The notes under the pieces: model-generated
What the model saw: the letters and a program-made list of their open reading frames with translations, nothing else
Databases searched by the model: none
What the model was told of the DNA's origin: nothing
Program-made: the position numbers and the translations under genes
DNA from: Armatimonadota bacterium
Lineage (GTDB): Bacteria > Armatimonadota > HRBIN16
Direction of reading: 5' to 3'
Assembly (NCBI GenBank): GCA_026003175.1
Contig: BPGT01000002.1
Location: 558,001 to 622,000 of the forward strand
DNA length: 64,000 bases
Shown: piece after piece, positions 27,477 through 36,956 of the stretch
Numbering within the stretch: position 1 is the stretch's first letter
How the letters are laid out: the number at the start of each line of letters is the position of its first letter

Positions 27477-29411
27477 CTACTGGATGGTGCCGACCTGCGC
27501 CAGAGCCACCAGCCTTTCGCCGTCGGTCAAACCCAGCGTGATGCGCAGGATGGGCATTTTCTGCATCACCTTCGCACGTTCTTCAGGGGACAGACTCTCC
27601 AGCCAGGGACGAAACGCACCGACCTCCAGCATCTCTTCCGGCACCCGAGACAGGTCGATACGCTCTGCCTCTGACTGTTCGGTGTGAATCACCAGTGCCA
27701 TTTGGGCAGTTTCATCGGGAAACAAGCTGGGCGATTGTGCGGAGGTATCGGGCAAAGCTGCCGCTACCTGCAATCGCGCCGCCACCTGCCGAGTCATGGC
27801 GGTGAGAGCAACTGGCTGTCCGCTTAGCAGAACGCGTTTCTGGGCGGTACTGAGCAAAGCGTACGCCTGCAGGGCGAACAGCGCTCTCGGGTTGTTTTTG
27901 ACGAACTGGATAGGTGTGTCCAGCCCACCAAGGTACCCCTCCCCGGAGGGGGCGTGGTGGAGCAGTCTCCACGCGGTGGATCCCAGATTCTGCTGCTGTC
28001 GCTCGTGCAGAAAGGCGATTTCGGCAACATCGTCCAGTGTCAGCCTGCCTTCCGCCTGTGGTTTGAGCAGCCATCTGGCTATCTGTGAATGGGGAATGTT
28101 CGTTCGGCGGGCAACGGCGCGGGCGAAACTGCGCACCAGCACCCACTCCTCTGAGGCGGTGATTTCGGCGGAGTAATCGCGCAGCTGCATCATCATCTCG
28201 CCCCACGTTGCGACCGCTTGCACCGCCCTCGCGCCAGGCATCCCTCCGAGCGAGAAGGGGTACCACTCTGCCGCCAGCGGCACGCGGTTTGCACGGGCAA
28301 AGTGCGCCAGTTCCACGCCGATGGGGTCCGACAGGTAGTCGTTGCTGTTTCGTCGGAACTCTGCCGCCTTCGTCGCTTTCTGGAAGATGGGCGATTCGGG
28401 CAGGCGAGGCGCTATCATCCCGCGCAGCAGACCGTTTATCTGAATGTACAGGTCCCATGCGCTGGGCGTGACCTCGTGTACTTGTGAGCCTCCCTTGCGC
28501 GCCTCTGGAGAAATGAAGTACACCAGCGCCTTGATGTTGCCTGCTCCCGGGTCGGGGAAGAGCCACACTTCTACGTTGTTCCAGTGCTGCGACTGATAAG
28601 GCTTTTCCATACGAGGCTCGAGGGTATCTGGCTGCTCGGCACCGATGGGAGGGGGAGGAGCAGGCACCTCTGCCTCGCGCCACTCTGCCAGTATCTGCTT
28701 CAACGCCTCTGGGGAGAGGGCGTCACCGGTCACGCGCTGGATGTTTCCTGCTCGCAATTGCCTCATCTGCGCGGGCGACAGGCTGGCTAAGGCAAGCGTT
28801 GCCGCACGTCGCCAGGGCTGCTGGGAGGCAGCAATCGCGTACGCTTCGCGCAGGACGCTGACTATCTCTGCACGAGACAGCTTGCCCTCCTTGAGGCGTG
28901 CTTCGTACGTCTGGCGCAGCTGCTCCATCCGCTGCTCTACTTCCTTTTTGCCTACCGTCGCCCATTTTGCCGCCTGCGCCGCGGCGTATCGCCATATCTC
29001 ATCGGCGAGGCGTTCCATCTCGCGCAGTTCCGCTGCCTCCCGTGCTGCGTCAGAAGCAGGTTGTACCAGCATGTAGATCGGCGGTTCGCCCTCTTTGCCC
29101 TTTCGTTCCCACGTGAAGCCAAACGCCTCCGCGAGCCGGCGCATCACTTCGTGCAGGGGACGTTCCTCGGCGACCAGAATGGCGCGATACTCGCTCACGC
29201 TGCGTTCGGTGGTGAGCAGAACGCCTGATGGCGCAGACAGCGCTTTCACCACCGCCGAGAGCGGGGCAGGGGGCTGAAAAACGCTGACCATCTTTTCCAG
29301 ACGGGGGTCGGCTTTGGGGTCTAAGACATCCTCGTCCGCGAGGGCGTTCGTGGACACCAGCAGCAGGACTGTCAACAGGATGCAAAGGTGTTGGCGGGAC
29401 ACAGATATCAC
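27477..29411 (-). CDS. Secreted protein with STN/secretin-like N-terminal domain
   Basis: A 644-residue protein with a signal peptide (LCILLTVLLLVSTNALA). Residues about 40-115 (LEKMVSVFQPPAPLSAVVKALSAPSG to VMRRLAEAFGFTWERKGKEGEPPIYMLV) resemble the STN domain found at the start of secretins and TonB receptors. A charged helical segment follows (about 120-200; MERLADEIWRYAAAQAAKW). The large C-terminal part is not recognised. It has no beta-barrel or secretin domain, so it is not a secretin itself. A role in the cell envelope is likely but unproven. It ends just upstream of the lipoprotein operon promoter. Confidence 0.7.
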   Translation of the reverse strand: MISVSRQHLCILLTVLLLVSTNALADEDVLDPKADPRLEKMVSVFQPPAPLSAVVKALSAPSGVLLTTERSVSEYRAILVAEERPLHEVMRRLAEAFGFTWERKGKEGEPPIYMLVQPASDAAREAAELREMERLADEIWRYAAAQAAKWATVGKKEVEQRMEQLRQTYEARLKEGKLSRAEIVSVLREAYAIAASQQPWRRAATLALASLSPAQMRQLRAGNIQRVTGDALSPEALKQILAEWREAEVPAPPPPIGAEQPDTLEPRMEKPYQSQHWNNVEVWLFPDPGAGNIKALVYFISPEARKGGSQVHEVTPSAWDLYIQINGLLRGMIAPRLPESPIFQKATKAAEFRRNSNDYLSDPIGVELAHFARANRVPLAAEWYPFSLGGMPGARAVQAVATWGEMMMQLRDYSAEITASEEWVLVRSFARAVARRTNIPHSQIARWLLKPQAEGRLTLDDVAEIAFLHERQQQNLGSTAWRLLHHAPSGEGYLGGLDTPIQFVKNNPRALFALQAYALLSTAQKRVLLSGQPVALTAMTRQVAARLQVAAALPDTSAQSPSLFPDETAQMALVIHTEQSEAERIDLSRVPEEMLEVGAFRPWLESLSPEERAKVMQKMPILRITLGLTDGERLVALAQVGTIQ

Positions 29412-29535
29412 CTCCTATCTTGTAAGACGATACAACTTACTTTGACGGAAATCCGCCTTGTCCTGCAAAACAGGGGTGAGGTTGGTCTGGCGCAGGAGAT
29501 GGCTTCGCCATAAACTGACTGGTGCAGGCTCCGTG

Positions 29536-29952
29536 TCAGCCATGCGCTTTTAGCCTCTCCGCCAGCCCTTTCATTCGGCTCTCAATCTCGTCCCGTACGG
29601 TGCGAAAGACCTGTAGCACCTCTTCAGGAGTGCCGGTGGCGCGGGCAGGATCGGGCAAGCCCCAGTGTTCGGTATGCTTCGCGCCGGGGAAGGTGGGACA
29701 TTCCTCCGCCGCTTCGCCGCACAGAGTGACCACAAAATCTACCGGTCGGGGAATATCGTTGACCATCTTCGGGTAATGGGTGGAGATATCGATGCCCTTT
29801 TCCGCCATCACCTGCACTGCCAGAGGGTTCACCTGCTCGGCGGGGCGTGTGCCCGCGCTCCAGATGTCCCAACCCTTAAGTAATTGGCGAGCGAAGCCTT
29901 CCGCCATCTGGCTGCGGCACGAGTTACCAGTACAAAGGAAAAGAATCCTCAT
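29536..29952 (-). CDS. arsC: Arsenate reductase, thioredoxin-coupled (low-molecular-weight phosphatase fold)
   Basis: A 138-residue protein that reduces arsenate to arsenite. The nucleophile loop CTGNSCRS sits at the N-terminus (Cys-x5-Arg, residues 7-13), and the redox pair is in VTLCGEAAEEC (about Cys78 and Cys85), as in Staphylococcus pI258-type ArsC. The catalytic Asp is in GLPDPA near 100. GGAGGTAG precedes the ATG. It is not linked to arsR-arsM at 11-12 kb, but its product, arsenite, is the substrate of ArsM. It is divergent from the DUF1559 gene; the shared gap 29953-30155 holds a promoter for the latter. Confidence 0.95.
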   Translation of the reverse strand: MRILFLCTGNSCRSQMAEGFARQLLKGWDIWSAGTRPAEQVNPLAVQVMAEKGIDISTHYPKMVNDIPRPVDFVVTLCGEAAEECPTFPGAKHTEHWGLPDPARATGTPEEVLQVFRTVRDEIESRMKGLAERLKAHG

Positions 29953-30031
29953 AAACTACCTCCTTTGAAAAAGGATACCCCGAAAAGTACCGGTTTTGCA
30001 AAGTATGGGAAATGCAAAAGGAGTGAGCATC

Positions 30032-30060
30032 TTGCATAAAGTATGCAATAGTGATATACT
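30032..30060 (+). promoter_or_regulatory. Sigma-70-type promoter with overlapping palindrome
   Basis: TTGCAT (30032-30037), 17 bp, TATACT (30055-30060). A perfect inverted repeat TTGCATA-AAG-TATGCAA (30032-30048) covers the -35 box and spacer, in the position of a repressor operator. It lies about 95 bp before the DUF1559 start. Confidence 0.6.
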
Positions 30061-30155
30061 ACCAACGGTGACAGAAGTGTTTGCGCACTCGCAAGTGTAG
30101 TAGCTATGCCAGGTATCTCTCGGTGAGTAACCGATTGCGCAAGGAGGGTGCAAAA

Positions 30156-30869
30156 GTGAATGACAGATTGTACCGCCGATGGGCGTTTACGCTCATCGAG
30201 CTCCTCGTGGTGATAGCGATTATCGCCATCCTGGCGGCGATACTATTCCCCGTTTTTGCGAAGGCTCGCGATAAAGCACGGCAAACGCAGTGTATCTCCA
30301 ATCTCAACCAGATTGCCAAAGCCTTCCGCATGTATAGCCAGGACTACGACATGTATATGCCTCCAACGGCGGTGGACAGTTCAAACCCCCTTTCCCCGAT
30401 ATGGAGCGCGATGGTGGCGCCTTACGTTAAGAACACAGGTCTGTTCCGCTGTCCATCCGACGGCACGGGCAGGTATGTGGAGACCTACGCGGAGCGAGGC
30501 TGGTTGCCCTACGGTTATAACCGCGAATGGGCGCCATTTAGCCCATCGAGAAACTCGGTGGACTATGTTATCCAGCTGAGCCGGGTGATTCAGCCGGCGA
30601 TGGTGGTGGTAGTGACCGATAGCGTGCCGGGTGACGTAGCTCAGGGCTTCGTGGGTTATATTGTGCGGGCGAACATTTCCCCAACCCCTATCAACAACAA
30701 AGCGGGGTTCTCGGCACGCCACTCAGATGGGTTGAACATCGCCTTCGCGGACGGGCATTCCAAGTGGTACAAGGCGGAGTCGGTGGTGCCTCAGCCTCTG
30801 TCTGCACTGAATAACACCCCTGCTGGAGTACGCTGGGATCCCATCGACTACTACTCCGGTACGAACTAA
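30156..30869 (+). CDS. DUF1559-type prepilin-like secreted protein
   Basis: A 237-residue protein with a type IV pilin-like N-terminus ([19 protein letters not shown]) followed by [18 protein letters not shown], typical of Armatimonadota. The N-terminal methylation motif implies processing by a prepilin peptidase. The globular part ends in the family motif ARHSDGLNIAFADGHSKWYK. I chose the GTG at 30156 because AAGGAGGG lies 8 nt upstream and the pilin motif then begins at residue 9. It is followed by a paralogue after 12 nt. Such proteins are very numerous in these genomes and their function is not known. Confidence 0.9.
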   Translation: MNDRLYRRWAFTLIELLVVIAIIAILAAILFPVFAKARDKARQTQCISNLNQIAKAFRMYSQDYDMYMPPTAVDSSNPLSPIWSAMVAPYVKNTGLFRCPSDGTGRYVETYAERGWLPYGYNREWAPFSPSRNSVDYVIQLSRVIQPAMVVVVTDSVPGDVAQGFVGYIVRANISPTPINNKAGFSARHSDGLNIAFADGHSKWYKAESVVPQPLSALNNTPAGVRWDPIDYYSGTN

Positions 30870-30881
30870 AGGAGGCGCGCC

Positions 30882-31727
30882 ATGAGAAACAGATTACGCG
30901 CTTTTACGCTTATCGAGCTACTGGTGGTGATTGCTATCATCATCATTCTCGCGGCGATCCTGTTCCCCGTGTTCGAACGCGCTCGCGAGAAAGCGAATCA
31001 GGCAGGTTGCCTTGCCCATGCCAGGCAGCAGGGACTGGCACTGATGATGTACGCTGAGGACTACGATGAGACTCTGCCGTGGTCCTGGGGCATGCCGGGC
31101 AACGAGTATCCTCTGAACCCGCCCAACATCGCTCCCACCTGGGCGGAGCTCATCTACCCATACACCAAAAACCTGGGTGTATTCGGTTGCCCTGCAAACC
31201 TGCCCAACTTCGCCGAGTACCGCAAGCGGTGTCAGCGCGGCTGGTTTGCCTGCCTGAACCAGAACGAGCTGGTGCGTCGCTACTCGCTGTATGGCGCACG
31301 CAGCTACTCGGCGAACGCCTATGTGCTGGGCTGGCTGGGAGCAAATCCCAACGGTTCGCATGGTCCTGGCACAGTGCGCTCACTGGGGGCGATCCCGCAA
31401 CCCGCTCAGGCGATCGCTATCACGGAGTCCATTTCGTTCGGCACAGTGATGCGCTTGCCAACAGGGACTACACCTGCGCCGGATATGCACTGGTGGTGGG
31501 CGATTTCCGACGAGTGCTGGGTCGCCGCGGAAATGGGGCGAACAGGGGATACCGCGACGTGGACCAGCCTGCTGTTGCACAACGACGGTGCGAACTATGT
31601 GATGGCAGATGGACATGCCAAGTGGTATCGTCCTGAGCAGACATGGGCGCCGCTGGAAGTGGTGAACGGTCAACCGAAGGGCAACCTGTGGCAATGGGAT
31701 TACGCGCCCGGGGCGCGTTGCCAGTAG
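30882..31727 (+). CDS. DUF1559-type prepilin-like secreted protein
   Basis: A 281-residue paralogue of the preceding gene. It starts [39 protein letters not shown] and has the same C-terminal motif ([18 protein letters not shown]). A GGAGG site lies before the ATG. Several aromatic and Cys residues in the middle ([21 protein letters not shown]) suggest disulphides. With the upstream gene and the two propeller genes it forms a co-directional cluster, 52 nt from the next gene, consistent with an exported surface assembly. Confidence 0.9.
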   Translation: MRNRLRAFTLIELLVVIAIIIILAAILFPVFERAREKANQAGCLAHARQQGLALMMYAEDYDETLPWSWGMPGNEYPLNPPNIAPTWAELIYPYTKNLGVFGCPANLPNFAEYRKRCQRGWFACLNQNELVRRYSLYGARSYSANAYVLGWLGANPNGSHGPGTVRSLGAIPQPAQAIAITESISFGTVMRLPTGTTPAPDMHWWWAISDECWVAAEMGRTGDTATWTSLLLHNDGANYVMADGHAKWYRPEQTWAPLEVVNGQPKGNLWQWDYAPGARCQ

Positions 31728-31779
31728 TGAAGGTGTAGTACGGCAACAAATCTATTTTGGCAAAGGAGGGTTCGTGAAC

Positions 31780-33814
31780 ATGAAGGCTCGTCTGCTCATG
31801 GTGGGGTTATTGCTCGCGTTGCTGGTCACAGCGGGCAACGCCCAGGATAACCTCGATTCACCATGGGGCGTGAAAAACGCCGACATCTATGCCACGAATG
31901 CGTTCCCGGTGTGGCAGCTGCCTACAGCGGGCGGTTGGGTGGACACACCCGTGGACCTTGCTGCCTACGCCATCCGTTCGGGTGGGCACTATGAAGTGCA
32001 AACGGTGTTCGACTCCGAAGGGAATATCTACTTTCGCGGTAGCATTGGGGCGGATGCTCCCAACAACAGCGTGCGCATCTACTCGTTTACCGCTGATGGC
32101 ACATTCCGCTGGAAATCCGATAGCATCTTCGGCAACTGGCCTGGCGCGTCACCTATCGTTGGGCAGAACGCTGTATACGGGATCGGCGCGGAGTACGGCA
32201 AGGCGGGTACCGGTAGCCCACCGGTGGTCGCTGCGCTGGATAAGAACACCGGGGCAACGCTCTGGACAACGGTATTGCCTGAAGGGCAGCCGGGCTGGGC
32301 GGCTACACTGTACGATGGGGTGCTGTATGTTGCCACGCGCGACTACCTGCGCTCTACCGGGGAAGAAGATATCCCAACGGTTACCATCTACGCTCTGAAC
32401 GCGGCGAACGGCAACGTGCTCAACCGCTACGATGTCACAGTGTCGCAAGGGGGGGTGGACAGCCACTCCACGCACCTCGCTGACCATCGTACCTGATGCA
32501 TTCGGGGCAGGCGCACACGGACTGTACTTCACGATAGACCGTTCTCCGAGCGATCCAACCGCTCCCACCGTGTTTGGCATCAACCTAGCAACAGGCAGCT
32601 ACTGGACAGCTTCGTCGGGCAAAGCGTTCCACAGCCATATCATCTACTCACCGGTGACGAACGAGCTCATCAAGGTCTCCTGGAACGATTACGGGCAGAC
32701 CATCGCTACCCTTGATCCGGCGACCGGAGCGATAAAGCATGAGTCCAACTGGAGCGGTGTGTCGATGATTGACCCTCTGCAGTCGCTGGAGTCTTCCAGC
32801 TCGTGGCTGTGGAGCAATATTGGTGGGCATGGTTATGCGGACACCGCTGCACTGTTGCCGGACGGCACCTCGGTGATTACCGCGGGCTTCGGTGGTGTGG
32901 TTGTCCTGTATACCCGCGACGATTCAGGAGCGTATACCGGGCGCATCCTGACACAGGGCGCATCGCACTGGGGCGAGTTCCACAACATGGCGCAACTGCT
33001 GGTGTCCATGCCGTCTACAGGTCCCCAGTTCCAGGAGTCTCCTGCGATATGGCTGACCGCTACCCGTTCGGAACGCTCTGAAACCGGACAGACTTCGATG
33101 ATTATCGCAGTGGACGCCTTGACGGGGCAGGTGCTCTGGCAATACGATACACAGCGCGCAAGTCAGGTAGACCTGCGCGGCGGCGCGGTGGTGGGACCGA
33201 GCGGCAAAGTTTACTATATGACACCGGATAACGTGCTGCATATCCTGTCACCGGCTGAGGCGGCGCAGATCGAAGGCGCGGTGGAGATGCCGGGCTACGC
33301 GGGACCGATGAACACCGGCAGCGGCGACGGCAGCTGGACGGCGATGATACCGCTGACCCTGGAGTTCCGGCAGCCCGGCACGACCAACGTGCTGTTCCGT
33401 AAGACGGTCGCGCTGACGATGCCCCAGCTTGACGGCGGAATCGCCACGTTCAGGCTGAACAACATCCCGGCAGGCACGTACGATATCGCCGCTAAGGAGT
33501 ATATCCAGTTCTTCCCGTGGGACGGCGGCAGGACGTTCAAGTTCACCCGATGGCTACGGGCGAAGGCGTCGGACGTGGTCGTGCCAGCCAACGGCACGGG
33601 TAGCGTAGCCGTGTCCTTGGTCATGCTCGCTGGCGACGCCGACGACGACAACGAAGTCACCCTGTTCGACTTCGGGTTGCTGGTGCAGGCGTTCGGCACG
33701 CTGCGTGGTGATGAAGGCTGGAACCAGGCGGTAGACTTCGACGGCGATGAGGAGATCACGCTGTTCGATTTCGGCATCCTGGTGCAGAACTTCGGCTTGA
33801 TCGGCGAGGATTAG
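31780..33814 (+). CDS. Secreted PQQ-like beta-propeller protein with dockerin-like tail (one frameshift)
   Basis: The ATG at 31780 follows AAAGGAGG and begins a signal peptide (MKARLLMVGLLLALLVTAGNAQ). The frame breaks in a run of seven G (32449-32455). Removing one G joins VTVSQGG to WTATPRTSLTIVPDAF and gives 677 residues. It is a full paralogue of the next protein, with propeller blades such as ALDKNTGATLWTTVLP and AVDALTGQVLWQYDT. An Ig-like module follows, then a two-repeat calcium-type tail, DADDDNEVTLFDFGLLVQAFG and DFDGDEEITLFDFGILVQNFG. The tail resembles dockerins. The propeller's ligand is unknown. Confidence 0.82.
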
Positions 33815-33823
33815 TATATCTAC

Positions 33824-34073
33824 TGTGTCATTGCGAGCCGCGAAGCGGCGAAGCAATCTCCATCAAAGCACAGGGGAGATTGCTTCGAGGGCTAATGAAC
33901 TTTGAGAGGTTGAACGCACATGTTCCCTCATCCCCCTGTCCCCTTCTCCCAGAAGGAGAAGGGGGAGACGCCACCCCTCTCCCGTTGGGAGAGGGGTTGG
34001 GGGTGAGGGCAAGTGAGTAAGTATCGCTGTTTTTCAAGTTTTCAAAATTCATAAGCCCCCTCGCAATGACACA
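33824..34073. repeat. Nested inverted elements filling the gap between the two propeller genes
   Basis: The outer ends are TGTGTCATTGCGAG (33824-33837) and CTCGCAATGACACA (34060-34073), the same family as 5734-5824. The outer element also contains GCAATCTCC/GGAGATTGC arms. Inside it, imperfect inverted ends of about 26 bp starting GGGCTTATGAATTTTGAAAA (right, 34034-34058) and GGGCTAATGAACTTTGAGAG (left, from 33889) flank two CCCTTCTCCC/CCCTCTCCC hairpins. There is no coding potential. Confidence 0.75.
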
Positions 34074-34170
34074 CTCAGTGCTTGATTGCGGTCGAAACAC
34101 CCCGTGAAGACGGGGTATGACGATATAGACACTTCGCATAGTCCTTGACTTCGGAAAAGGAGGGTGCAAA

Positions 34171-36270
34171 ATGACAGCTCGGTTCGCATCTCTCGTGGCG
34201 CTGTTTCTGCTGGTTGCGAGTGTTGTCTGGGGGCAGATACCGGATAATCCCGACGGTCCCTGGGCGCAAAGGAATACGGATATCTACCGTACCAACGTGA
34301 CCACAGCTCCCTACATCTTCCAGAATGGTGGGGTCGCGGTACGGGCAGTGCCTTTGCCGAGTGGGGTACAGCCGCCTCGTCATGGGTTCCACAGTCAGAT
34401 TATGTTCGACTCGCAGGGTAACCTCTACTGGCGGGGTAGCAACAACGAACCCAGTCCAAACCCTAACGAGAGCGTCAGTATCTACTCGCTGGACCCGAAC
34501 GGCAACCTGCGGTGGAAGTCGGACAACCTGTTCGGCCACTTCCGTGCGTGGGGTGCGCCACTGGTTGGACAGCAGCGCATCTACGCGGTCGGCACCGACT
34601 TCGGCAAGGCGGGACCGGGCTCGCGTCCGGTTATTGCCGCGCTGGACAAGGGCACCGGCGCGACCATCTGGGCAACACCGCTACCGCCAGGTCCACCAAA
34701 CTGGTCACCTGCCCTGGCATTAGCAAACGGTGTTCTGTACGCTGCGTCCGAGCCGTGGCGGAAGACGGTTGGCGAGGAGGACATCACAGTCATTACTGGC
34801 TTCGCTATTGATGCCGCTACTGGCACCATCGCATTCATGGCGGACTACCAGCTGCCGAATGGTGTGCCGGTAGCAACTCCCGGCTCACCTGTGGGGATGC
34901 CCAATCAGGCGTTTACCATTGTGCCGGATGCCTTCCCCACAGGTACCACCGCGGAGCCGGGTATCTTCTTCAACGTGTCCTCCAACGTGCCAAACGAGGA
35001 AACCATCATCGCGATCAACCTCAACACGGGAAACGTGCAGTGGAAAGCAGTTGGCGAGAAGATGAATCACAACCACCTCATCTACTCGCCGGTGAACCGC
35101 GAGCTGTACAAGGTGTCGTGGAGCGACTACGGCTACACCTTCACCGTGTACGACGTGGCGACAGGCGCTGTCAAAGGACGGTTGAACGCTTCGCAAGAGT
35201 CGTTCCTGGACCCGCTAGTGCCGTCTGATGGTTCCTCGAACCTGCTGTGGCACAATGTAGGTGGGCATGGCTACTGCGATACCGCCTCGCTGCTGCCGGA
35301 CGGCAAATCCATCATCACCGCAGATTTCAGCGGTGTGGTGAGTATCTACTCCAGCGACGGACAAGGCAACCTTGCTCATCGTATCCTGCTGTCGGGTCCC
35401 TCGCATTGGGGCGAGATGCATCACTTCGCGCAGTTGCTCGTCCCCCCTGCAGGGCCATCGCCGGAAGGGGGCGTATGGATTGCCATGACCCGCCACAACC
35501 CGGACGACCCCTATCACAGCGACACGGTGCAGGTAATCGCTGTAGACGCGGCAACAGGGCAGGTGCTGTGGCAGTATGATACAGGCATCTGGGGTCCGGT
35601 GTGGCACAACTTCTACACCTTCGATATCGGTGCACGCGCGCCGGTTGCCGTCAGCCCGAGTGGAAGGCTTTACTATGTGCGCCAGAACGCGCTGTACATT
35701 CTGGAGCCTGCCGAAGCACCGCAGATCGACGGCAGGGTGGTACTGGACGGCTACTGGGGCTCGCCCAATTACGGTGGCGGAGATGGCACATGGACGGTGG
35801 CGCCGCCGCTAACCCTGGAGTTCCGCGAGCCGGGTACCACCAACGTGTTGTTCCGCAAGAGCATCGCGCTGAACGTGAACACCGAGGCGGATGTTCGCGG
35901 TGGGGTAGGCTGGTTCAAGCTGAACGGTATCGAGCCCGGCGTGTACGATATCGCCGTGAAGAGCTACGTGCAGGACCGCTTCGGCAGATACTACGAGTTC
36001 TCGCACTGGCTGAGAGCGGTCGCGCGAAGCGTATCGGTGCCGCCGAGTGGCACCGGTAGTGCACCTGTCGAACTGTTCATCATCAACGCCGACGCGGACA
36101 ACGACAACGAGGTGACGCTGTTCGACTTCGGCTTGCTGGTGCAGGCGTTCGGTGCACTGCGCGGCGACGAGAATTGGAACCAGGCGGTGGACTTCGACGG
36201 CGATGAGGAGATCACGCTGTTCGATTTCGGCATCCTGGTGCGCGACTTTGGTTTGATTGGGGAGGAGTAG
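34171..36270 (+). CDS. Secreted PQQ-like beta-propeller protein with dockerin-like tail
   Basis: A 699-residue intact paralogue of 31780-33814. It has a signal peptide (MTARFASLVALFLLVASVVWG) and a propeller region at about 60-520 (AALDKGTGATIWATPLP, AVDAATGQVLWQYDTG, GGHGYCDTASLLPDGKSIITADF). An Ig-like domain follows at about 540-630 (LTLEFREPGTTNVLFRKSIALN). The C-terminal tail has two repeats of D-x-D-x-(D/G)-(N/D)-E-(V/I)-TLFDFG. It starts after AAAAGGAGGG. A terminator follows at 36282-36321. The duplication suggests surface proteins carrying the same docking module. Confidence 0.88.
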   Translation: MTARFASLVALFLLVASVVWGQIPDNPDGPWAQRNTDIYRTNVTTAPYIFQNGGVAVRAVPLPSGVQPPRHGFHSQIMFDSQGNLYWRGSNNEPSPNPNESVSIYSLDPNGNLRWKSDNLFGHFRAWGAPLVGQQRIYAVGTDFGKAGPGSRPVIAALDKGTGATIWATPLPPGPPNWSPALALANGVLYAASEPWRKTVGEEDITVITGFAIDAATGTIAFMADYQLPNGVPVATPGSPVGMPNQAFTIVPDAFPTGTTAEPGIFFNVSSNVPNEETIIAINLNTGNVQWKAVGEKMNHNHLIYSPVNRELYKVSWSDYGYTFTVYDVATGAVKGRLNASQESFLDPLVPSDGSSNLLWHNVGGHGYCDTASLLPDGKSIITADFSGVVSIYSSDGQGNLAHRILLSGPSHWGEMHHFAQLLVPPAGPSPEGGVWIAMTRHNPDDPYHSDTVQVIAVDAATGQVLWQYDTGIWGPVWHNFYTFDIGARAPVAVSPSGRLYYVRQNALYILEPAEAPQIDGRVVLDGYWGSPNYGGGDGTWTVAPPLTLEFREPGTTNVLFRKSIALNVNTEADVRGGVGWFKLNGIEPGVYDIAVKSYVQDRFGRYYEFSHWLRAVARSVSVPPSGTGSAPVELFIINADADNDNEVTLFDFGLLVQAFGALRGDENWNQAVDFDGDEEITLFDFGILVRDFGLIGEE

Positions 36271-36281
36271 CCCTCACCCCC

Positions 36282-36321
36282 AACCCCCTCTCCCGAAACT
36301 CCGGGAGAGGGGGTTGTTTTT
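36282..36321 (+). terminator. Rho-independent terminator after the propeller genes
   Basis: AACCCCCTCTCCCG (36282-36295) pairs with CGGGAGAGGGGGTT (36302-36315) and is followed by GTTTTT. The stem belongs to the dispersed CCCTCTCCC palindrome family, here apparently serving as a terminator. Confidence 0.85.
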
Positions 36322-36323
36322 CC

Positions 36324-36656
36324 CTATAACCTCTGTTGCAGGGTCTGTTGCTCCAGAGCGGAAAGACGTTCTTCCAGACGCTCTACCTTCTCACGCAGGG
36401 CAGTGAGGGAGTTATCCGAGCTGAGCACAAACTGCGCGTTCGTCTCACGCAGTTGCTGAAACTGTTGACGCAGGGATTCAATCTCCTTCCTCAGCGATTC
36501 CGTGCCCTGCGTTTGTGCCTGAAGCCTCATGCGCTCTATCTTTACCTTGTGCCAGTAGTGGCTGACAATCCACAGAACAGGCACCACAAACGTTAACAGC
36601 CCTATACTGCCCAGAAGCACACCAAAACCAGTTGCCACCACATCCCAACCGCTCAT
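36324..36656 (-). CDS. Small membrane-anchored coiled-coil protein
   Basis: A 110-residue protein with one N-terminal membrane helix (VVATGFGVLLGSIGLLTFVVPVLWIV) and a long charged coiled coil (ESLRKEIESLRQQFQQLRETNAQFVLSSDNSLTAL to ERLEERLSALEQQ). It shares its layout and the central QLRET-x-x-Q-(F/Y)-x-L motif with the next two genes. It resembles PspB-like small membrane proteins in shape only. It is the last gene of the run that begins with hisA's neighbour. Confidence 0.75.
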   Translation of the reverse strand: MSGWDVVATGFGVLLGSIGLLTFVVPVLWIVSHYWHKVKIERMRLQAQTQGTESLRKEIESLRQQFQQLRETNAQFVLSSDNSLTALREKVERLEERLSALEQQTLQQRL

Positions 36657-36671
36657 GAGCCATTCCCCCCG

Positions 36672-36950
36672 TCATAATCGGCTCTGGATCTGCTGTGCTT
36701 CTATAGCGCCGACGCGCTCCTCCAGCTGGTCCAGGCGGCGTTCTATGCGCTGCAGAGCGTCCTCAAAACTCAGCGCATATTGCGTGCTGGTTTCTCGCAC
36801 CTGCGCCAATTCCTGGCGGATCTGTTCGAAGGCTCTATCGCTCTTTTCCTGACGGATGCGTTCTCGCTCCAGCTGATAGCGCGTCCACAGGGCGAACATC
36901 GGTCCTCCGAATATCAGCACCACCGCTACCAAACCGACAAGGTCTCCCAT
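36672..36950 (-). CDS. Small membrane-anchored coiled-coil protein, paralogue 2
   Basis: A 92-residue protein: membrane helix (GLVAVVLIFGGPMFALW), TRYQLERERIRQEK, then a coiled coil with QVRETSTQYALSFEDALQRIERRLDQLEERVGAIEAQQ. It is clearly paralogous to both neighbours. GGGAATG gives only a weak ribosome-binding site; spacing to the neighbours is 15 and 6 nt, which supports one operon. Confidence 0.75.
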   Translation of the reverse strand: MGDLVGLVAVVLIFGGPMFALWTRYQLERERIRQEKSDRAFEQIRQELAQVRETSTQYALSFEDALQRIERRLDQLEERVGAIEAQQIQSRL

Positions 36951-36956
36951 TCCCTT

